A stretch of 64,000 nucleotides of DNA from Pseudomonas jessenii (GCF_002236115.1 NZ_NIWT01000005.1:558001-622000); one strand, 5' to 3'. Shown: positions 34,162 through 45,358, counted from the stretch's first letter. Numbers and translations are program-made. Notes: generated by a model not told the origin, from the sequence alone.

Positions 34162-35176
34162 GCGCCCGCCCCGGGTTCAGCGCGCCCTGCGCCTGAGCTT
34201 CGGCACGGCGCTGTGCCTGGCGGCGAGCTTTGGTCTGGCCCTGCCCATCCCGTTCCTCTCTCCGATGCTGGCGCTGATGATGCTGGCAGCGATGAACCGA
34301 CCATTGCCGTTCAAGGCCAGCCTGGGCCTGATCCTGATCCTTATGCTGACCACCGGGACCGGCCTGCTGCTCATTCCCCTGCTGCGTTACTACCCGTTCA
34401 GCGGTGTACTGCTGGTAGGGCTATGCCTGTTCCTGGCCTTCGGTTATGGCCTGCGCGGCGGCAACCCGCTGGTGGCGACGTTTCTGGTGGTGGGCCTGAC
34501 CTTGATCAGTTCGGCCGGAACCGCTGAATTCGCCCTGGCGCTTGAGGTGATCGTGGCCCTGGTCAAGGGGCTGTTCCTGGCCGTCACCACGCTGACCATC
34601 AGCCATTGGCTGTTTCCCGACCCCGCCAGTGCCCCCGCGGCCAAACCCGGCCCGAGCCTTACTCCAACCGAAAGCAGTTGGCTGGCGCTACGTGCCACGC
34701 TGGTGGTACTGCCGACTTTCCTGCTGGCCATGATCGACCCGGCCAGCTACCTGCCGATCATCATGAAAGCCGTCAGCCTCGGCCAACAAAGCTGCGCGAC
34801 CAGCGCCCGCACCGCCGGCCAGGAGTTGCTCGGCTCGACCCTGCTCGGTGGCCTGATGGCAATTCTTTTCTGGTGCGCACTCAGCCTGTTCGTCAACCTG
34901 TGGATGTTCTTTCTGTGGATGTTGCTGTTCGGTTTGCTGGTGGCCAGAAAGCTCTATGGCCTGGCCCTGACCCGACAGCCACCGAGTTTCTGGCTCAACA
35001 GCCTGGCGACCCTGATCATTCTGCTCGGTCAATCGGTACAGGACAGTGCGGCGGGCAAGGACGTCTACACCGCCTTCGCCATCCGCATGGGCCTGTTCAT
35101 ACTGGTGACCTTGTACGCCTGTGTCATGGTCCATCTGCTGGACATGCGGCGGGAGCGTCGAATTACGACCGCCTAG
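34151..35176 (+). CDS. DUF2955/FUSC-like inner membrane protein
   Basis: A 341-residue protein with two sets of about five membrane helices separated by a hydrophilic link (residues 155-180), the layout of FUSC/AaeB-like exporters. It begins RVQRALRLSFGTALCLAASFGL, the start typical of DUF2955. It lies last in the cluster, overlapping the HlyD-type adaptor gene, and probably supplies the inner-membrane part of the exporter, as AaeB does with AaeA. A bidirectional terminator follows. Substrates of such systems include aromatic acids; here it is unknown. Confidence 0.8.
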   Translation: MRIERPPRVQRALRLSFGTALCLAASFGLALPIPFLSPMLALMMLAAMNRPLPFKASLGLILILMLTTGTGLLLIPLLRYYPFSGVLLVGLCLFLAFGYGLRGGNPLVATFLVVGLTLISSAGTAEFALALEVIVALVKGLFLAVTTLTISHWLFPDPASAPAAKPGPSLTPTESSWLALRATLVVLPTFLLAMIDPASYLPIIMKAVSLGQQSCATSARTAGQELLGSTLLGGLMAILFWCALSLFVNLWMFFLWMLLFGLLVARKLYGLALTRQPPSFWLNSLATLIILLGQSVQDSAAGKDVYTAFAIRMGLFILVTLYACVMVHLLDMRRERRITTA

Positions 35177-35182
35177 AAACAG

Positions 35183-35208
35183 AAAAACCCCCTGAGAAGG
35201 GGGTTTTT
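35183..35208. terminator. Bidirectional terminator between exporter operon and glmS
   Basis: AAAAACCCCCT-GAGA-AGGGGGTTTTT is a perfect stem with A and T runs on both sides, serving both convergent transcripts. A perfect DnaA box follows at 35213-35221. Confidence 0.9.
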
Positions 35209-35222
35209 CACCTGTGGATAAC

Positions 35223-37055
<1,833 letters not shown>

Positions 37056-37056
37056 G

Positions 37057-37833
37057 CTATTTCTCCTGACTGACAGCCGCGCAAATCAAAGTGATGCCGC
37101 GGGCCTGAATCTGATCGCGAGCCTCAAGGGGCAGGCGTTCATCGGTAATAATGGTATGGACACTGCTCCATGGCAGCTCCAGGTTTGGAATCTTGCGGCC
37201 GATCTTGTCGGCCTCCACCATCACGACTACTTCGCGGGCGACTTCAGCCATGACCCGGCTCAGCCCGAGCAGCTCGTTGAAGGTGGTTGTACCGCGAACC
37301 AGATCGATGCCATCAGCGCCGATAAACAGCTGGTCGAAGTCGTAGGAGCGCAGTACCTGCTCGGCAACCTGCCCCTGAAAGGACTCGGAATGCGGGTCCC
37401 AGGTGCCACCGGTCATCAACAGCACCGGTTCGTGCTCAAGTTCGCTCAGGGCATTGGCGACATGCAGCGAGTTGGTCATCACCACCAGACCGGGTTGCTG
37501 TCCGAGTTCCGGGATCATGGAAGCGGTGGTACTGCCACTGTCGATAATGATGCGCGCATGCTCGCGAATTCGCGCGACGGCGGCGCGGGCGATGGCTTGT
37601 TTGTATTTGGAAACCGGCTGACCAATGTCGGCCACCAGTTCCTGAGGCAGGGTGATCGCCCCGCCGTAACGACGCAACAACAGGCCATTGCTTTCAAGTG
37701 CCGCCAGATCCTTGCGAATCGTAACTTCCGACGTTTCGAAGCGCTTGGCCAACTCATCCACACTGACTTCGCCCTGCTGATTGAGCAAGGCGAGGATGTT
37801 GTGACGACGCTGAGGTGTGTTGCGCTTTGACAT
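37057..37833 (-). CDS. glmR: DeoR family regulator GlmR
   Basis: A 258-residue DeoR-type regulator. The N-terminal helix-turn-helix is RRHNILALLNQQGEVSVDELAKRFETSEVTIRKDLAALE and the C-terminal DeoRC sugar-phosphate sensor has IIIDSGSTTASM and the family-typical LFIGADGIDL. In Pseudomonas this gene adjoins glmS and is known to control amino-sugar metabolism. The start MSKRNTPQR is chosen over an in-frame codon 14 residues upstream because the family begins at that point. It lies directly upstream of glmS with one base between. Confidence 0.88.
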   Translation of the reverse strand: MSKRNTPQRRHNILALLNQQGEVSVDELAKRFETSEVTIRKDLAALESNGLLLRRYGGAITLPQELVADIGQPVSKYKQAIARAAVARIREHARIIIDSGSTTASMIPELGQQPGLVVMTNSLHVANALSELEHEPVLLMTGGTWDPHSESFQGQVAEQVLRSYDFDQLFIGADGIDLVRGTTTFNELLGLSRVMAEVAREVVVMVEADKIGRKIPNLELPWSSVHTIITDERLPLEARDQIQARGITLICAAVSQEK

Positions 37834-37920
37834 GAGCTGGTAAGTTTCGTTTCGAAAGATAGCGGAAGCAATCAAAACCTATCAGCGAAATTTCGTCAAG
37901 CACCATGCGATAAAAAGAGC

Positions 37921-38052
37921 TGTGGATAACCCTGTGTAGGAGCGAGCTCGCTCGCGATGGACTTAAGGGCGCTGCTTTTATTCAGACTGACCTCGTCATC
38001 ATTGACGTCCATCGCGAGCGAGCTCGCTCCTACACAAGGGAGTTGTGGATAA
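37921..38052. repeat. 30-bp perfect inverted repeat flanked by DnaA boxes
   Basis: The arms 37933-37962 and 38007-38036 are perfect 30-base complements around a 44-bp spacer (core TAGGAGCGAGCTCGCTCGCGATGG). It is a REP variant with TAGGAGC in place of the usual TGGGAGC. Perfect DnaA boxes in the same direction lie just outside at 37921-37929 and 38044-38052. It fills the glmU-glmR gap. Confidence 0.8.
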
Positions 38053-38053
38053 C

Positions 38054-39421
38054 TCAGCCCTTCTTGATCTTCTCCGGCCGCTTCCAGCCGTCGATGTTCT
38101 TCTGACGAGCACGCCCGATGGCCAACTGGGATTTATCCACAGTCGAAGTAATGGTCGAGCCAGCCGCGGTGGTTGCACCGGACAGGATATCCACAGGCGC
38201 TACCAACGAGTTGTTGGAACCAATGAACACATCTTCGCCCAACACGGTTTTCCACTTGTTGGCGCCGTCGTAGTTGCAAGTGATGGTGCCGGCACCAATG
38301 TTGGTGCGCGCCCCGACTTCGGCATCGCCCAGGTAAGTCAGATGACCGGCCTTGGCACCTTCGCCCAGGTGAGCATTTTTCAACTCGACGAAGTTACCCA
38401 CATGCGCCCGGGCTTCCAGCACGGTACCTGGACGCAGACGCGCAAACGGACCGGCATCGCTGCCCTCACCCAGAATGGCACCTTCGATATGACTGTTGGC
38501 CTTGATGACCACGCCTTTGCGCAGGGTGCTGTCCTTGATCACGCAGTTCGGGCCGATCACCACGTCATCTTCAATGACCACCTTGCCTTCAAGGATCACG
38601 TTGATGTCGATCAGCACGTCACGCCCGACCGTCACTTCGCCACGAACATCGAAACGAGCCGGGTCGCGCAGCGTCACACCTTGAGCCATCAAACGACGAC
38701 CCGCGCGCAATTGATAATGCCGTTCAAGTTCGGAAAGCTGCTTGCGGTCATTGGCGCCCTGCACTTCCATGGCGTCGTGCGGTTGCTCGGTGGCCACCAC
38801 CAGACCATCGCTCACTGCCATGGCAATGATGTCGGTCAGGTAGTACTCGCCCTGGGCGTTGTTGTTGGAGAGACGGCTCATCCAGTCGCCGAGCCGGGCA
38901 AAAGGCAGCGCCAGAATGCCGGTATTGCCTTCGGTGATCTGGCGTTGGGCTTCATCGGCATCTTTCTGCTCGACAATGGCGGCAACCTTGCCAGCGCCAT
39001 CACGAACGATGCGGCCGTAACCGGTCGGATCGTCCAGTTCGACGGTCAGCAGTCCCAATTGCTCTGGACCCACCTGCTTGAGCAGGCGCTGCAGTGTTTC
39101 GACCTCAATCAACGGCACATCACCGTAGAGCACCAGCACGGTGTCGGACTGAATGAACGGCACGGCTTGAGCAACGGCGTGGCCGGTACCCAACTGTTTA
39201 TCCTGCAGGACGAAGTTCAGGTCATCCGCCGCCAGGCGTTCGCGCACCGCATCGGCACCATGACCGATCACGACGTGAATGCGCTGTGGATCAAGTTGCC
39301 GGGCGCTGTGAATAACATGGCCGAGCATGGAGTTGCCGGCAATCGGGTGCAAAACTTTCGGCAAAGCAGAACGCATACGCGTGCCTTGGCCAGCAGCGAG
39401 AATAACGATTTCAAGAGACAT
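38054..39421 (-). CDS. glmU: Bifunctional N-acetylglucosamine-1-phosphate uridyltransferase / glucosamine-1-phosphate acetyltransferase
   Basis: A 455-residue two-domain enzyme that acetylates glucosamine 1-phosphate and couples it to UTP, making UDP-GlcNAc. The N-terminal pyrophosphorylase has LAAGQGTRMRSALPKVLHPIAG (about residues 8-29). The C-terminal left-handed beta-helix carries hexapeptide repeats and the catalytic segment NFVELKNAHLGEGAKAGHLTYLGDAEVG. It lies between the ATP synthase terminator and glmR-glmS, so three amino-sugar genes are neighbours on one strand, separated by a REP-like repeat. Confidence 0.97.
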   Translation of the reverse strand: MSLEIVILAAGQGTRMRSALPKVLHPIAGNSMLGHVIHSARQLDPQRIHVVIGHGADAVRERLAADDLNFVLQDKQLGTGHAVAQAVPFIQSDTVLVLYGDVPLIEVETLQRLLKQVGPEQLGLLTVELDDPTGYGRIVRDGAGKVAAIVEQKDADEAQRQITEGNTGILALPFARLGDWMSRLSNNNAQGEYYLTDIIAMAVSDGLVVATEQPHDAMEVQGANDRKQLSELERHYQLRAGRRLMAQGVTLRDPARFDVRGEVTVGRDVLIDINVILEGKVVIEDDVVIGPNCVIKDSTLRKGVVIKANSHIEGAILGEGSDAGPFARLRPGTVLEARAHVGNFVELKNAHLGEGAKAGHLTYLGDAEVGARTNIGAGTITCNYDGANKWKTVLGEDVFIGSNNSLVAPVDILSGATTAAGSTITSTVDKSQLAIGRARQKNIDGWKRPEKIKKG

Positions 39422-39481
39422 GACTGGCTACCAATCCTGGGTGGTCAGCGGCTGCGACCGGGTTGTAAAAATCGGAAAAGA

Positions 39482-39509
39482 AAAAAGGGTAGCCGAGGCT
39501 ACCCTTTTT
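39482..39509. terminator. Terminator of the ATP synthase operon
   Basis: AAAAAGGGTAGCC-GAG-GCTACCCTTTTT lies 26 bp beyond the atpC stop. It has a perfect stem and an A-run on the plus strand, which reads as a T-run on the minus strand. Confidence 0.92.
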
Positions 39510-39534
39510 AATCAATCACACAACAAGTGCAGCC

Positions 39535-39960
39535 TTAGTGGCCGAACTTCTTGCGGATCTGCTGGACGGTGCGCAGCTGAGCTGCAGCCTCGGCCAGACG
39601 TGCGGCAGCAGAACCGTAATCGAATTCTGCGCCACGTTCATGCAAGGCCTTCTCGGCTGCCTTAACGGCTTCCTGAGCGGAGGCTTCATCCAGGTCGGCA
39701 GCACGTTGCACGGTGTCGGCAAGAACCTTGACCATGTTCGGCTGAACCTCGAGGAAACCACCGGAGATGTAATACACCTCCTCTTCCCCGCCCTGCTTGA
39801 CCAGGCGGATCGGACCTGGCTTCAGATTAGTGATCAGCGGCGCGTGACCCAGAGCGATACCAAGATCACCCAGTGCACCGTGCGCAATCACCATCTCGAC
39901 CAGACCGGAAAAGATTTCTCCTTCCGCGCTGACGATATCGCAATGGACTGTCATAGCCAT
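39535..39960 (-). CDS. atpC: ATP synthase epsilon subunit
   Basis: A 141-residue central-stalk subunit of F1. The N-terminal beta-sandwich starts VHCDIVSAEGEIFSG and contains GALGDLGIALGHAPLITNLKPG. The C-terminal helical hairpin (RAADLDEASAQEAVKAAEKALH and onward) can inhibit ATP hydrolysis. It is the last gene of the operon, before the terminator. Confidence 0.96.
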   Translation of the reverse strand: MAMTVHCDIVSAEGEIFSGLVEMVIAHGALGDLGIALGHAPLITNLKPGPIRLVKQGGEEEVYYISGGFLEVQPNMVKVLADTVQRAADLDEASAQEAVKAAEKALHERGAEFDYGSAAARLAEAAAQLRTVQQIRKKFGH

Positions 39961-40005
39961 CTGATTGCCTCAACCTAAATTAGCGCCCGTTGCCGGGCGC
40001 CGGGA

Positions 40006-41385
40006 TTACAGTTTCTTGGCTTTCTCGATCGCTTCTTCGATGCCGCCAACCATGTAGAACGCTTGTTCTGGCAGGTGGTCGTAGTCACCGTTGAGGATGC
40101 CTTTGAAGCCAGCAATGGTGTCTTTCAGGGAAACGTATTTACCCGATGCACCGGTGAAGACTTCAGCCACGAAGAACGGCTGCGACAAGAAGCGCTGGAT
40201 CTTACGAGCACGGTTTACCAACTGCTTGTCGGCTTCCGACAGCTCGTCCATACCCAGGATCGCAATGATGTCCTTCAGTTCTTTGTAACGCTGCAGAACG
40301 TACTGAACGCCGCGAGCGGTGTCGTAGTGGTCCTGGCCGATTACGTTCGGGTCCAGCTGGCGCGAAGTCGAGTCGAGTGGATCGACCGCTGGGTAGATAC
40401 CCAGGGAAGCGATGTCACGGGACAGAACGACGGTAGCGTCCAAGTGGGCGAAGGTGGTCGCTGGCGACGGGTCGGTCAAGTCATCCGCAGGTACGTATAC
40501 CGCTTGGATCGAAGTGATCGAACCTTCCTTGGTCGAAGTGATACGTTCTTGCAGAACGCCCATCTCTTCAGCCAGGGTCGGCTGGTAACCTACTGCCGAA
40601 GGCATACGGCCCAGCAGTGCGGATACTTCAGTACCGGCCAGGGTGTAACGGTAGATGTTGTCGACGAACAGCAGAACGTCGTTACCTTCGTCACGGAACT
40701 TCTCGGCCATGGTCAGGCCGGTCAGTGCTACGCGCAGACGGTTACCCGGCGGCTCGTTCATCTGACCGTAAACCAGTGCCACTTTGTCCAGAACGTTGGA
40801 GTCCTTCATCTCGTGGTAGAAGTCGTTACCCTCACGAGTACGCTCACCCACACCGGCGAACACGGAATAACCGCTGTGCTCGATGGCGATGTTACGGATC
40901 AGTTCCATCATGTTTACGGTTTTGCCTACACCGGCACCACCGAACAGACCGACTTTACCGCCTTTGGCGAACGGGCAAACCAGGTCGATAACCTTGATGC
41001 CGGTTTCCAGCAGGTCGTTGCCGCCTGCTTGTTCAGCGAACGAAGGCGCTGGACGGTGAATGCCCCAACGCTCTTCAGTGGCGATAGGGCCAGCTTCGTC
41101 GATCGGGTTGCCCAGAACGTCCATGATCCGGCCCAGAGTCGCTTTACCGACCGGTACGGAGATGGCTGCGCCAGAGTCGGTAACTTCCAGACCGCGCTTC
41201 AGGCCTTCGGTGGAACCCATCGCAATGGTACGAACCACGCCGTCGCCCAGCTGCTGCTGAACTTCCAGAGTGGTCCCGGCCGCGCTTTGTACTGTCAGCG
41301 CGTTGTAGATGCTCGGTACGCTGTCGCGTGGAAATTCCACGTCGATAACGGCGCCGATGATTTGAACGATACGTCCGCTACTCAT
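40006..41385 (-). CDS. atpD: ATP synthase beta subunit
   Basis: The 459-residue catalytic F1 subunit. The P-loop GGAGVGKT is at residues 149-156, followed by GERTREGNDFYHEM and the signature PAVDPLDSTSR. Codon use is strongly biased, as expected for high expression. It lies 45 bp upstream of atpC. Confidence 0.98.
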   Translation of the reverse strand: MSSGRIVQIIGAVIDVEFPRDSVPSIYNALTVQSAAGTTLEVQQQLGDGVVRTIAMGSTEGLKRGLEVTDSGAAISVPVGKATLGRIMDVLGNPIDEAGPIATEERWGIHRPAPSFAEQAGGNDLLETGIKVIDLVCPFAKGGKVGLFGGAGVGKTVNMMELIRNIAIEHSGYSVFAGVGERTREGNDFYHEMKDSNVLDKVALVYGQMNEPPGNRLRVALTGLTMAEKFRDEGNDVLLFVDNIYRYTLAGTEVSALLGRMPSAVGYQPTLAEEMGVLQERITSTKEGSITSIQAVYVPADDLTDPSPATTFAHLDATVVLSRDIASLGIYPAVDPLDSTSRQLDPNVIGQDHYDTARGVQYVLQRYKELKDIIAILGMDELSEADKQLVNRARKIQRFLSQPFFVAEVFTGASGKYVSLKDTIAGFKGILNGDYDHLPEQAFYMVGGIEEAIEKAKKL

Positions 41386-41412
41386 AGCTGGATCCTCTGA
41401 ATATTTGAACCG

Positions 41413-42273
41413 TTAAACCGCGGCAGCGCCGCCGACGATTTCCGAGATCTCTTGGGTGATCGCAGCCTGACGCGCCTTGTTGTAGACCAGCTGCAAATCG
41501 CTGATCAAATCACCGGCGTTGTCGGTAGCGTTCTTCATCGCGATCATCCGCGCAGCTTGTTCAGCCGCGTTGTTCTCGACCACCGCCTGGTAGACCTGCG
41601 ACTCCACGTAACGGACCATCAAGCCGTCGAGCAGCTCCTTGGCATCCGGTTCGTAGAGATAGTCCCAGTGGTGCTTGAGGTCTTGATCCGGGGTTGCCAC
41701 CAATGGAATCAACTGCTCCACGGTAGGCTGTTGCGTCATGGTGTTGATGAACTTGTTGGACACCACGGACAGGCGGTCAATACGGCCGTCCAGGTAGGCA
41801 TCCAGCATCACCTTGACGCTGCCGATCAGATCATTGATCGACGGCTCTTCACCCAGGTGGCTGATAGCTGCAACGACGTTACCGCCGAAGTTGCGGAAAA
41901 AGGCCGCACCCTTGCTACCAACGACACACAGATCGATCTCGACGCCGTTTTCGCGGTTTACCGCCATGTCCTTGACCAGGGCCTTGAACAGGTTGGTGTT
42001 CAAGCCGCCGCACAGACCACGGTCACTGCTCACTACGACATAACCAACACGCTTGATTTCGCGGTCGATCATGAACGGGTGGCGGTATTCCGGGTTGGCG
42101 TTGGCCAGATGCCCAATTACCTGGCGGATACGCTCCGCATAAGGACGGCTAGCAGCCATGCGCATTTGTGCCTTGCGCATTTTGCTGACCGCCACTTTTT
42201 CCATGGCGCTGGTAATCTTTTGCGTGCTTTTGATGCTCGCAATCTTACTGCGAATCTCTTTTGCGCCTGCCAT
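41413..42273 (-). CDS. atpG: ATP synthase gamma subunit
   Basis: The 286-residue rotor shaft of F1. The N-terminal coiled coil starts AGAKEIRSKIASIKSTQKITSAMEKVA, and the conserved C-terminal helix contains AARMIAMKNATDNA followed by NKARQAAITQEISEIVGGA. It lies between atpA and atpD, with gaps of 50 and 27 bp. Confidence 0.97.
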   Translation of the reverse strand: MAGAKEIRSKIASIKSTQKITSAMEKVAVSKMRKAQMRMAASRPYAERIRQVIGHLANANPEYRHPFMIDREIKRVGYVVVSSDRGLCGGLNTNLFKALVKDMAVNRENGVEIDLCVVGSKGAAFFRNFGGNVVAAISHLGEEPSINDLIGSVKVMLDAYLDGRIDRLSVVSNKFINTMTQQPTVEQLIPLVATPDQDLKHHWDYLYEPDAKELLDGLMVRYVESQVYQAVVENNAAEQAARMIAMKNATDNAGDLISDLQLVYNKARQAAITQEISEIVGGAAAV

Positions 42274-42323
42274 GTAACACCTATCAGGTTAGCAAGCGGG
42301 AGCCTTGCGGCTCCCGCTGCGGC

Positions 42324-43868
42324 TTACCAGGTTTGGGTGGCCTTGAACTTCTCGATACCGGCTTTCATGCCAGCGTCGATTTCGTCATTGAAGTCACCTT
42401 TCACGTTGATCTTCGCCATCAAATCGGCGTGATCGCGGTTGAAGAAAGCAATCAGCGCTTGCTCGAAGCTGCCGATCTTGGCGATTTCAACGTCAGTCAG
42501 GAACCCACGCTCAGCGGCATACAGCGACAGCGCCATGTCAGCGATCGACATTGGTGCGTATTGCTTCTGCTTCATCAGCTCGGTAACGCGCTGACCATGC
42601 TCAAGTTGCTTACGGGTCGCTTCGTCCAGGTCAGAAGCGAACTGGGCGAATGCCGCCAGTTCACGGTACTGAGCCAGAGCGGTACGGATACCACCGGACA
42701 GCTTCTTGATGATCTTGGTCTGAGCGGCACCACCCACACGGGATACCGAAACACCGGCGTTCACTGCAGGACGGATGCCCGAGTTGAACATGGCCGATTC
42801 CAGGAAGATCTGACCGTCGGTGATGGAAATCACGTTGGTCGGAACGAACGCGGAAACGTCGCCAGCCTGGGTTTCGATGATCGGCAGTGCGGTCAGGGAA
42901 CCGGTTTTGCCGGTCACTGCACCGTTGGTGAACTTCTCTACGTATTCTTCCGAAACGCGGGATGCGCGCTCCAGCAGACGGGAGTGGAGATAGAACACGT
43001 CGCCTGGGTAAGCTTCACGGCCTGGTGGACGGCGCAGCAGCAGGGAAATCTGGCGGTAAGCCACTGCTTGCTTGGACAGATCGTCATAAACGATCAGCGC
43101 GTCTTCACCGCGGTCGCGGAAGAATTCACCCATGGTGCAACCGGAGTACGGTGCCAGGAATTGCAGCGCAGGAGATTCCGAAGCACTGGCAGCCACGATG
43201 ATCGTGTTGGCCAGGGCGCCGTTTTCTTCCAGCTTGCGAACCACGTTGGCGATGGTCGATTGTTTCTGACCGATTGCTACGTAGACGCAGAAAATGCCGC
43301 TGTTCTTCTGGTTGATGATCGCGTCGATCGCCAGAGCGGTTTTACCGATCTGACGGTCACCGATGATCAGCTCACGCTGGCCACGGCCGACAGGGATCAT
43401 GGCATCGACAGCCTTGTAGCCAGTCTGTACAGGCTGGTCTACCGACTTACGCCAGATCACGCCTGGAGCAACTTTCTCGACCGCGTCGGTCTCGGTGTTG
43501 CCCAGTGGACCTTTGCCGTCAACAGGGTTACCCAGTGCGTCGACTACGCGACCCAGCAGTTCCTTACCAACCGGAACTTCCAGGATGCGGCCAGTGCACT
43601 TGGCGCTCATGCCTTCAGCCAGAGACTGGTATGCGCCCAATACAACGGCACCTACGGAGTCTTGCTCCAGGTTGAGGGCCATACCGAAGACGCCGCCCGG
43701 AAACTCGATCATCTCGCCGTACATTACGTCGGCCAGACCGTGAATCCGCACGATACCGTCAGATACGCTGACGACAGTGCCTTCGTTACGGGCTTGGGAG
43801 GTCACATCGAGCTTGTCGATGCGGCCCTTGATAATTTCACTTATTTCGGAAGGATTGAGTTGCTGCAT
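42324..43868 (-). CDS. atpA: ATP synthase alpha subunit
   Basis: The 514-residue non-catalytic nucleotide-binding F1 subunit. The P-loop GDRQIGKTA is at about residues 170-178, the start is QQLNPSEISEIIKGRI, and the family signature PAVNAGVSVSRVGG is present. It is strongly codon-biased. A very long open frame on the opposite strand here is a by-product of that bias. Confidence 0.98.
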   Translation of the reverse strand: MQQLNPSEISEIIKGRIDKLDVTSQARNEGTVVSVSDGIVRIHGLADVMYGEMIEFPGGVFGMALNLEQDSVGAVVLGAYQSLAEGMSAKCTGRILEVPVGKELLGRVVDALGNPVDGKGPLGNTETDAVEKVAPGVIWRKSVDQPVQTGYKAVDAMIPVGRGQRELIIGDRQIGKTALAIDAIINQKNSGIFCVYVAIGQKQSTIANVVRKLEENGALANTIIVAASASESPALQFLAPYSGCTMGEFFRDRGEDALIVYDDLSKQAVAYRQISLLLRRPPGREAYPGDVFYLHSRLLERASRVSEEYVEKFTNGAVTGKTGSLTALPIIETQAGDVSAFVPTNVISITDGQIFLESAMFNSGIRPAVNAGVSVSRVGGAAQTKIIKKLSGGIRTALAQYRELAAFAQFASDLDEATRKQLEHGQRVTELMKQKQYAPMSIADMALSLYAAERGFLTDVEIAKIGSFEQALIAFFNRDHADLMAKINVKGDFNDEIDAGMKAGIEKFKATQTW

Positions 43869-43889
43869 TGCTCTGCTGCCCCTTCAAAC

Positions 43890-44426
43890 TCAAGATTTCA
43901 ATGCTTCGGCAAGTTTCGCGATTTTGCCGCGAATCGAGCCATCGATAACCAGGTCGCCGGCGCGGATGACGACACCACCAATAAGGGCAGCGTCCTCCGC
44001 AACTTGCAGGCGCACTTCCCGGTTGAGTCGTGCACTGAGAACCTTGGCGAGTTTGTCTTGCTGTTCTTGGTTCAATGCGAAAGCACTGGTGACTTCAACG
44101 TCTACCGATTTCTCTTGTTCGGCCTTGTACAGGTCGAACAGAGCGGCGATCTCCGGCAACAGCGGGAGACGGTCGTTTTCGGCAACGACGTGGATGAAGT
44201 TCTGTGCCTTGGCATCAAACTTGTCGCCGCACACGTCAATAAACGTGGCGGCCTTTTCTGCGCTCGTCAGTCGCGGGGCCTTGAGCACGCGCTGCATGGT
44301 GTCGTCTTCCGACACCGCTGCAGCCAGGCCGAGCATGGCTGACCAATTGGCCAGTTGCTGGTGGGCCTGAGCGTGCTCGAAGGCCGCCTTAGCGTAAGGT
44401 CGGGCCAACGTGGTCAGTTCTGCCAT
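43890..44426 (-). CDS. atpH: ATP synthase delta subunit
   Basis: The 178-residue F1 subunit that links the peripheral stalk to the alpha3beta3 head. The N-terminal helical bundle starts LARPYAKAAFEHAQ, and the C-terminus carries the family motif VIRAGDLVIDGSIRGKIAKLAEAL. Small gaps of 21 and 12 bp separate it from atpA and atpF. Confidence 0.96.
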   Translation of the reverse strand: MAELTTLARPYAKAAFEHAQAHQQLANWSAMLGLAAAVSEDDTMQRVLKAPRLTSAEKAATFIDVCGDKFDAKAQNFIHVVAENDRLPLLPEIAALFDLYKAEQEKSVDVEVTSAFALNQEQQDKLAKVLSARLNREVRLQVAEDAALIGGVVIRAGDLVIDGSIRGKIAKLAEALKS

Positions 44427-44438
44427 GATCGCCCTCGC

Positions 44439-44909
44439 TTAGATTTCAGCAGCCAGTTGGTTAACCAGCTCTGCGTGCGCGTTTTGATCGATTGTGGCAC
44501 CCAGGATCTTCTCGGCGCCGCCGACTGCCAGCAAGCCCACTTGGGCACGCAGCGCGTCTTTGACACTGTTCAGTTCCTGTTCGATCTCGGCCTGAGCCTG
44601 AACCTTCACACGGTCAGCGTCGACACGGGCCTTTTCAACAGCCTCTTCGACAATCTGGTTACCGCGTTTCTTGGCTTGCTCGATGATTTCAGCTGCCTGA
44701 GCTTTCGCTTCGCGCAGTTGGTGACCCGCTTTTTCTTGGGCCAACTCCAGGTCGCGAGCTGCACGGCTGGCAGCGTCCAGACCATCAGCGATCTTCTTTT
44801 GACGTTCGTGCAGTGCCGCAATGACCGGAGGCCATACGAACTTCATGCAGAACAGTACAAAAATCAGGAACGCAACGGACTGGCCAATCAGGGTCGCATT
44901 AATGTTCAC
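44439..44909 (-). CDS. atpF: ATP synthase b subunit
   Basis: The 156-residue peripheral stalk subunit. One N-terminal membrane helix (about residues 5-24, LIGQSVAFLIFVLFCMKFVW) is followed by the conserved PPV and a long charged helix (ALHERQKKIADGLDAASRAARDLELAQ) that dimerises. Confidence 0.97.
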   Translation of the reverse strand: MNINATLIGQSVAFLIFVLFCMKFVWPPVIAALHERQKKIADGLDAASRAARDLELAQEKAGHQLREAKAQAAEIIEQAKKRGNQIVEEAVEKARVDADRVKVQAQAEIEQELNSVKDALRAQVGLLAVGGAEKILGATIDQNAHAELVNQLAAEI

Positions 44910-44967
44910 GCCAACACCTCGCAGTTACGTTGTCCATCACACCAAATTACCCGGAAGATCCGAGTAA

Positions 44968-45225
44968 TTAGCCAGCGATTTGACCAACGAACGGGTTCGC
45001 AAAGGTGAAGAACAGAGCGATACCAACACCGATCATGGTTACGGCGTCGAGCAGACCGGCAACGATGAACATTTTAACTTGCAGCATTGGAACCATTTCT
45101 GGCTGACGCGCTGCGCCTTCCAGGAACTTGCCGCCCAGCAGGCCGAAACCAATTGCGGTACCCAGTGCGCCCAGGCCGATCAACAGTGCAACAGCGATAG
45201 CGGTTAGACCAACTACAGTTTCCAT
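44968..45225 (-). CDS. atpE: ATP synthase c subunit
   Basis: The 85-residue hairpin that forms the proton-driven ring of Fo. Two membrane helices flank the polar loop RQPE (residues 40-43). The proton-carrying acid is Asp60 in [11 protein letters not shown]. The residues around it (AGLLDAV) are those of proton-, not sodium-, driven rings. Confidence 0.97.
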
Positions 45226-45312
45226 CTTTCCTCCCGACTTTTACGTCGTATGGTTTAGGTTTTTTAGATTAAAGCGGTAAAACAAATCGTTTCAGATGCC
45301 CCGTAAGGAGCA

Positions 45313-45334
45313 CCTTCCCGTTTTACCGGGAAGG
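45313..45334. other. Hairpin between atpB and atpE
   Basis: CCTTCCCG-TTTTAC-CGGGAAGG is a perfect 8-bp stem in the 133-bp atpB-atpE gap. It may stabilise the downstream transcript end or help raise atpE expression, as c is needed in excess. Confidence 0.5.
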
Positions 45335-45358
45335 ACATCAGACTAGTCGAGACTGGCC

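Noticed and set aside
35177..35222. Tn7-type insertion downstream of glmS
   Set aside because: The gap is 46 bp, with only a terminator and a DnaA box; no transposon ends or tns genes.
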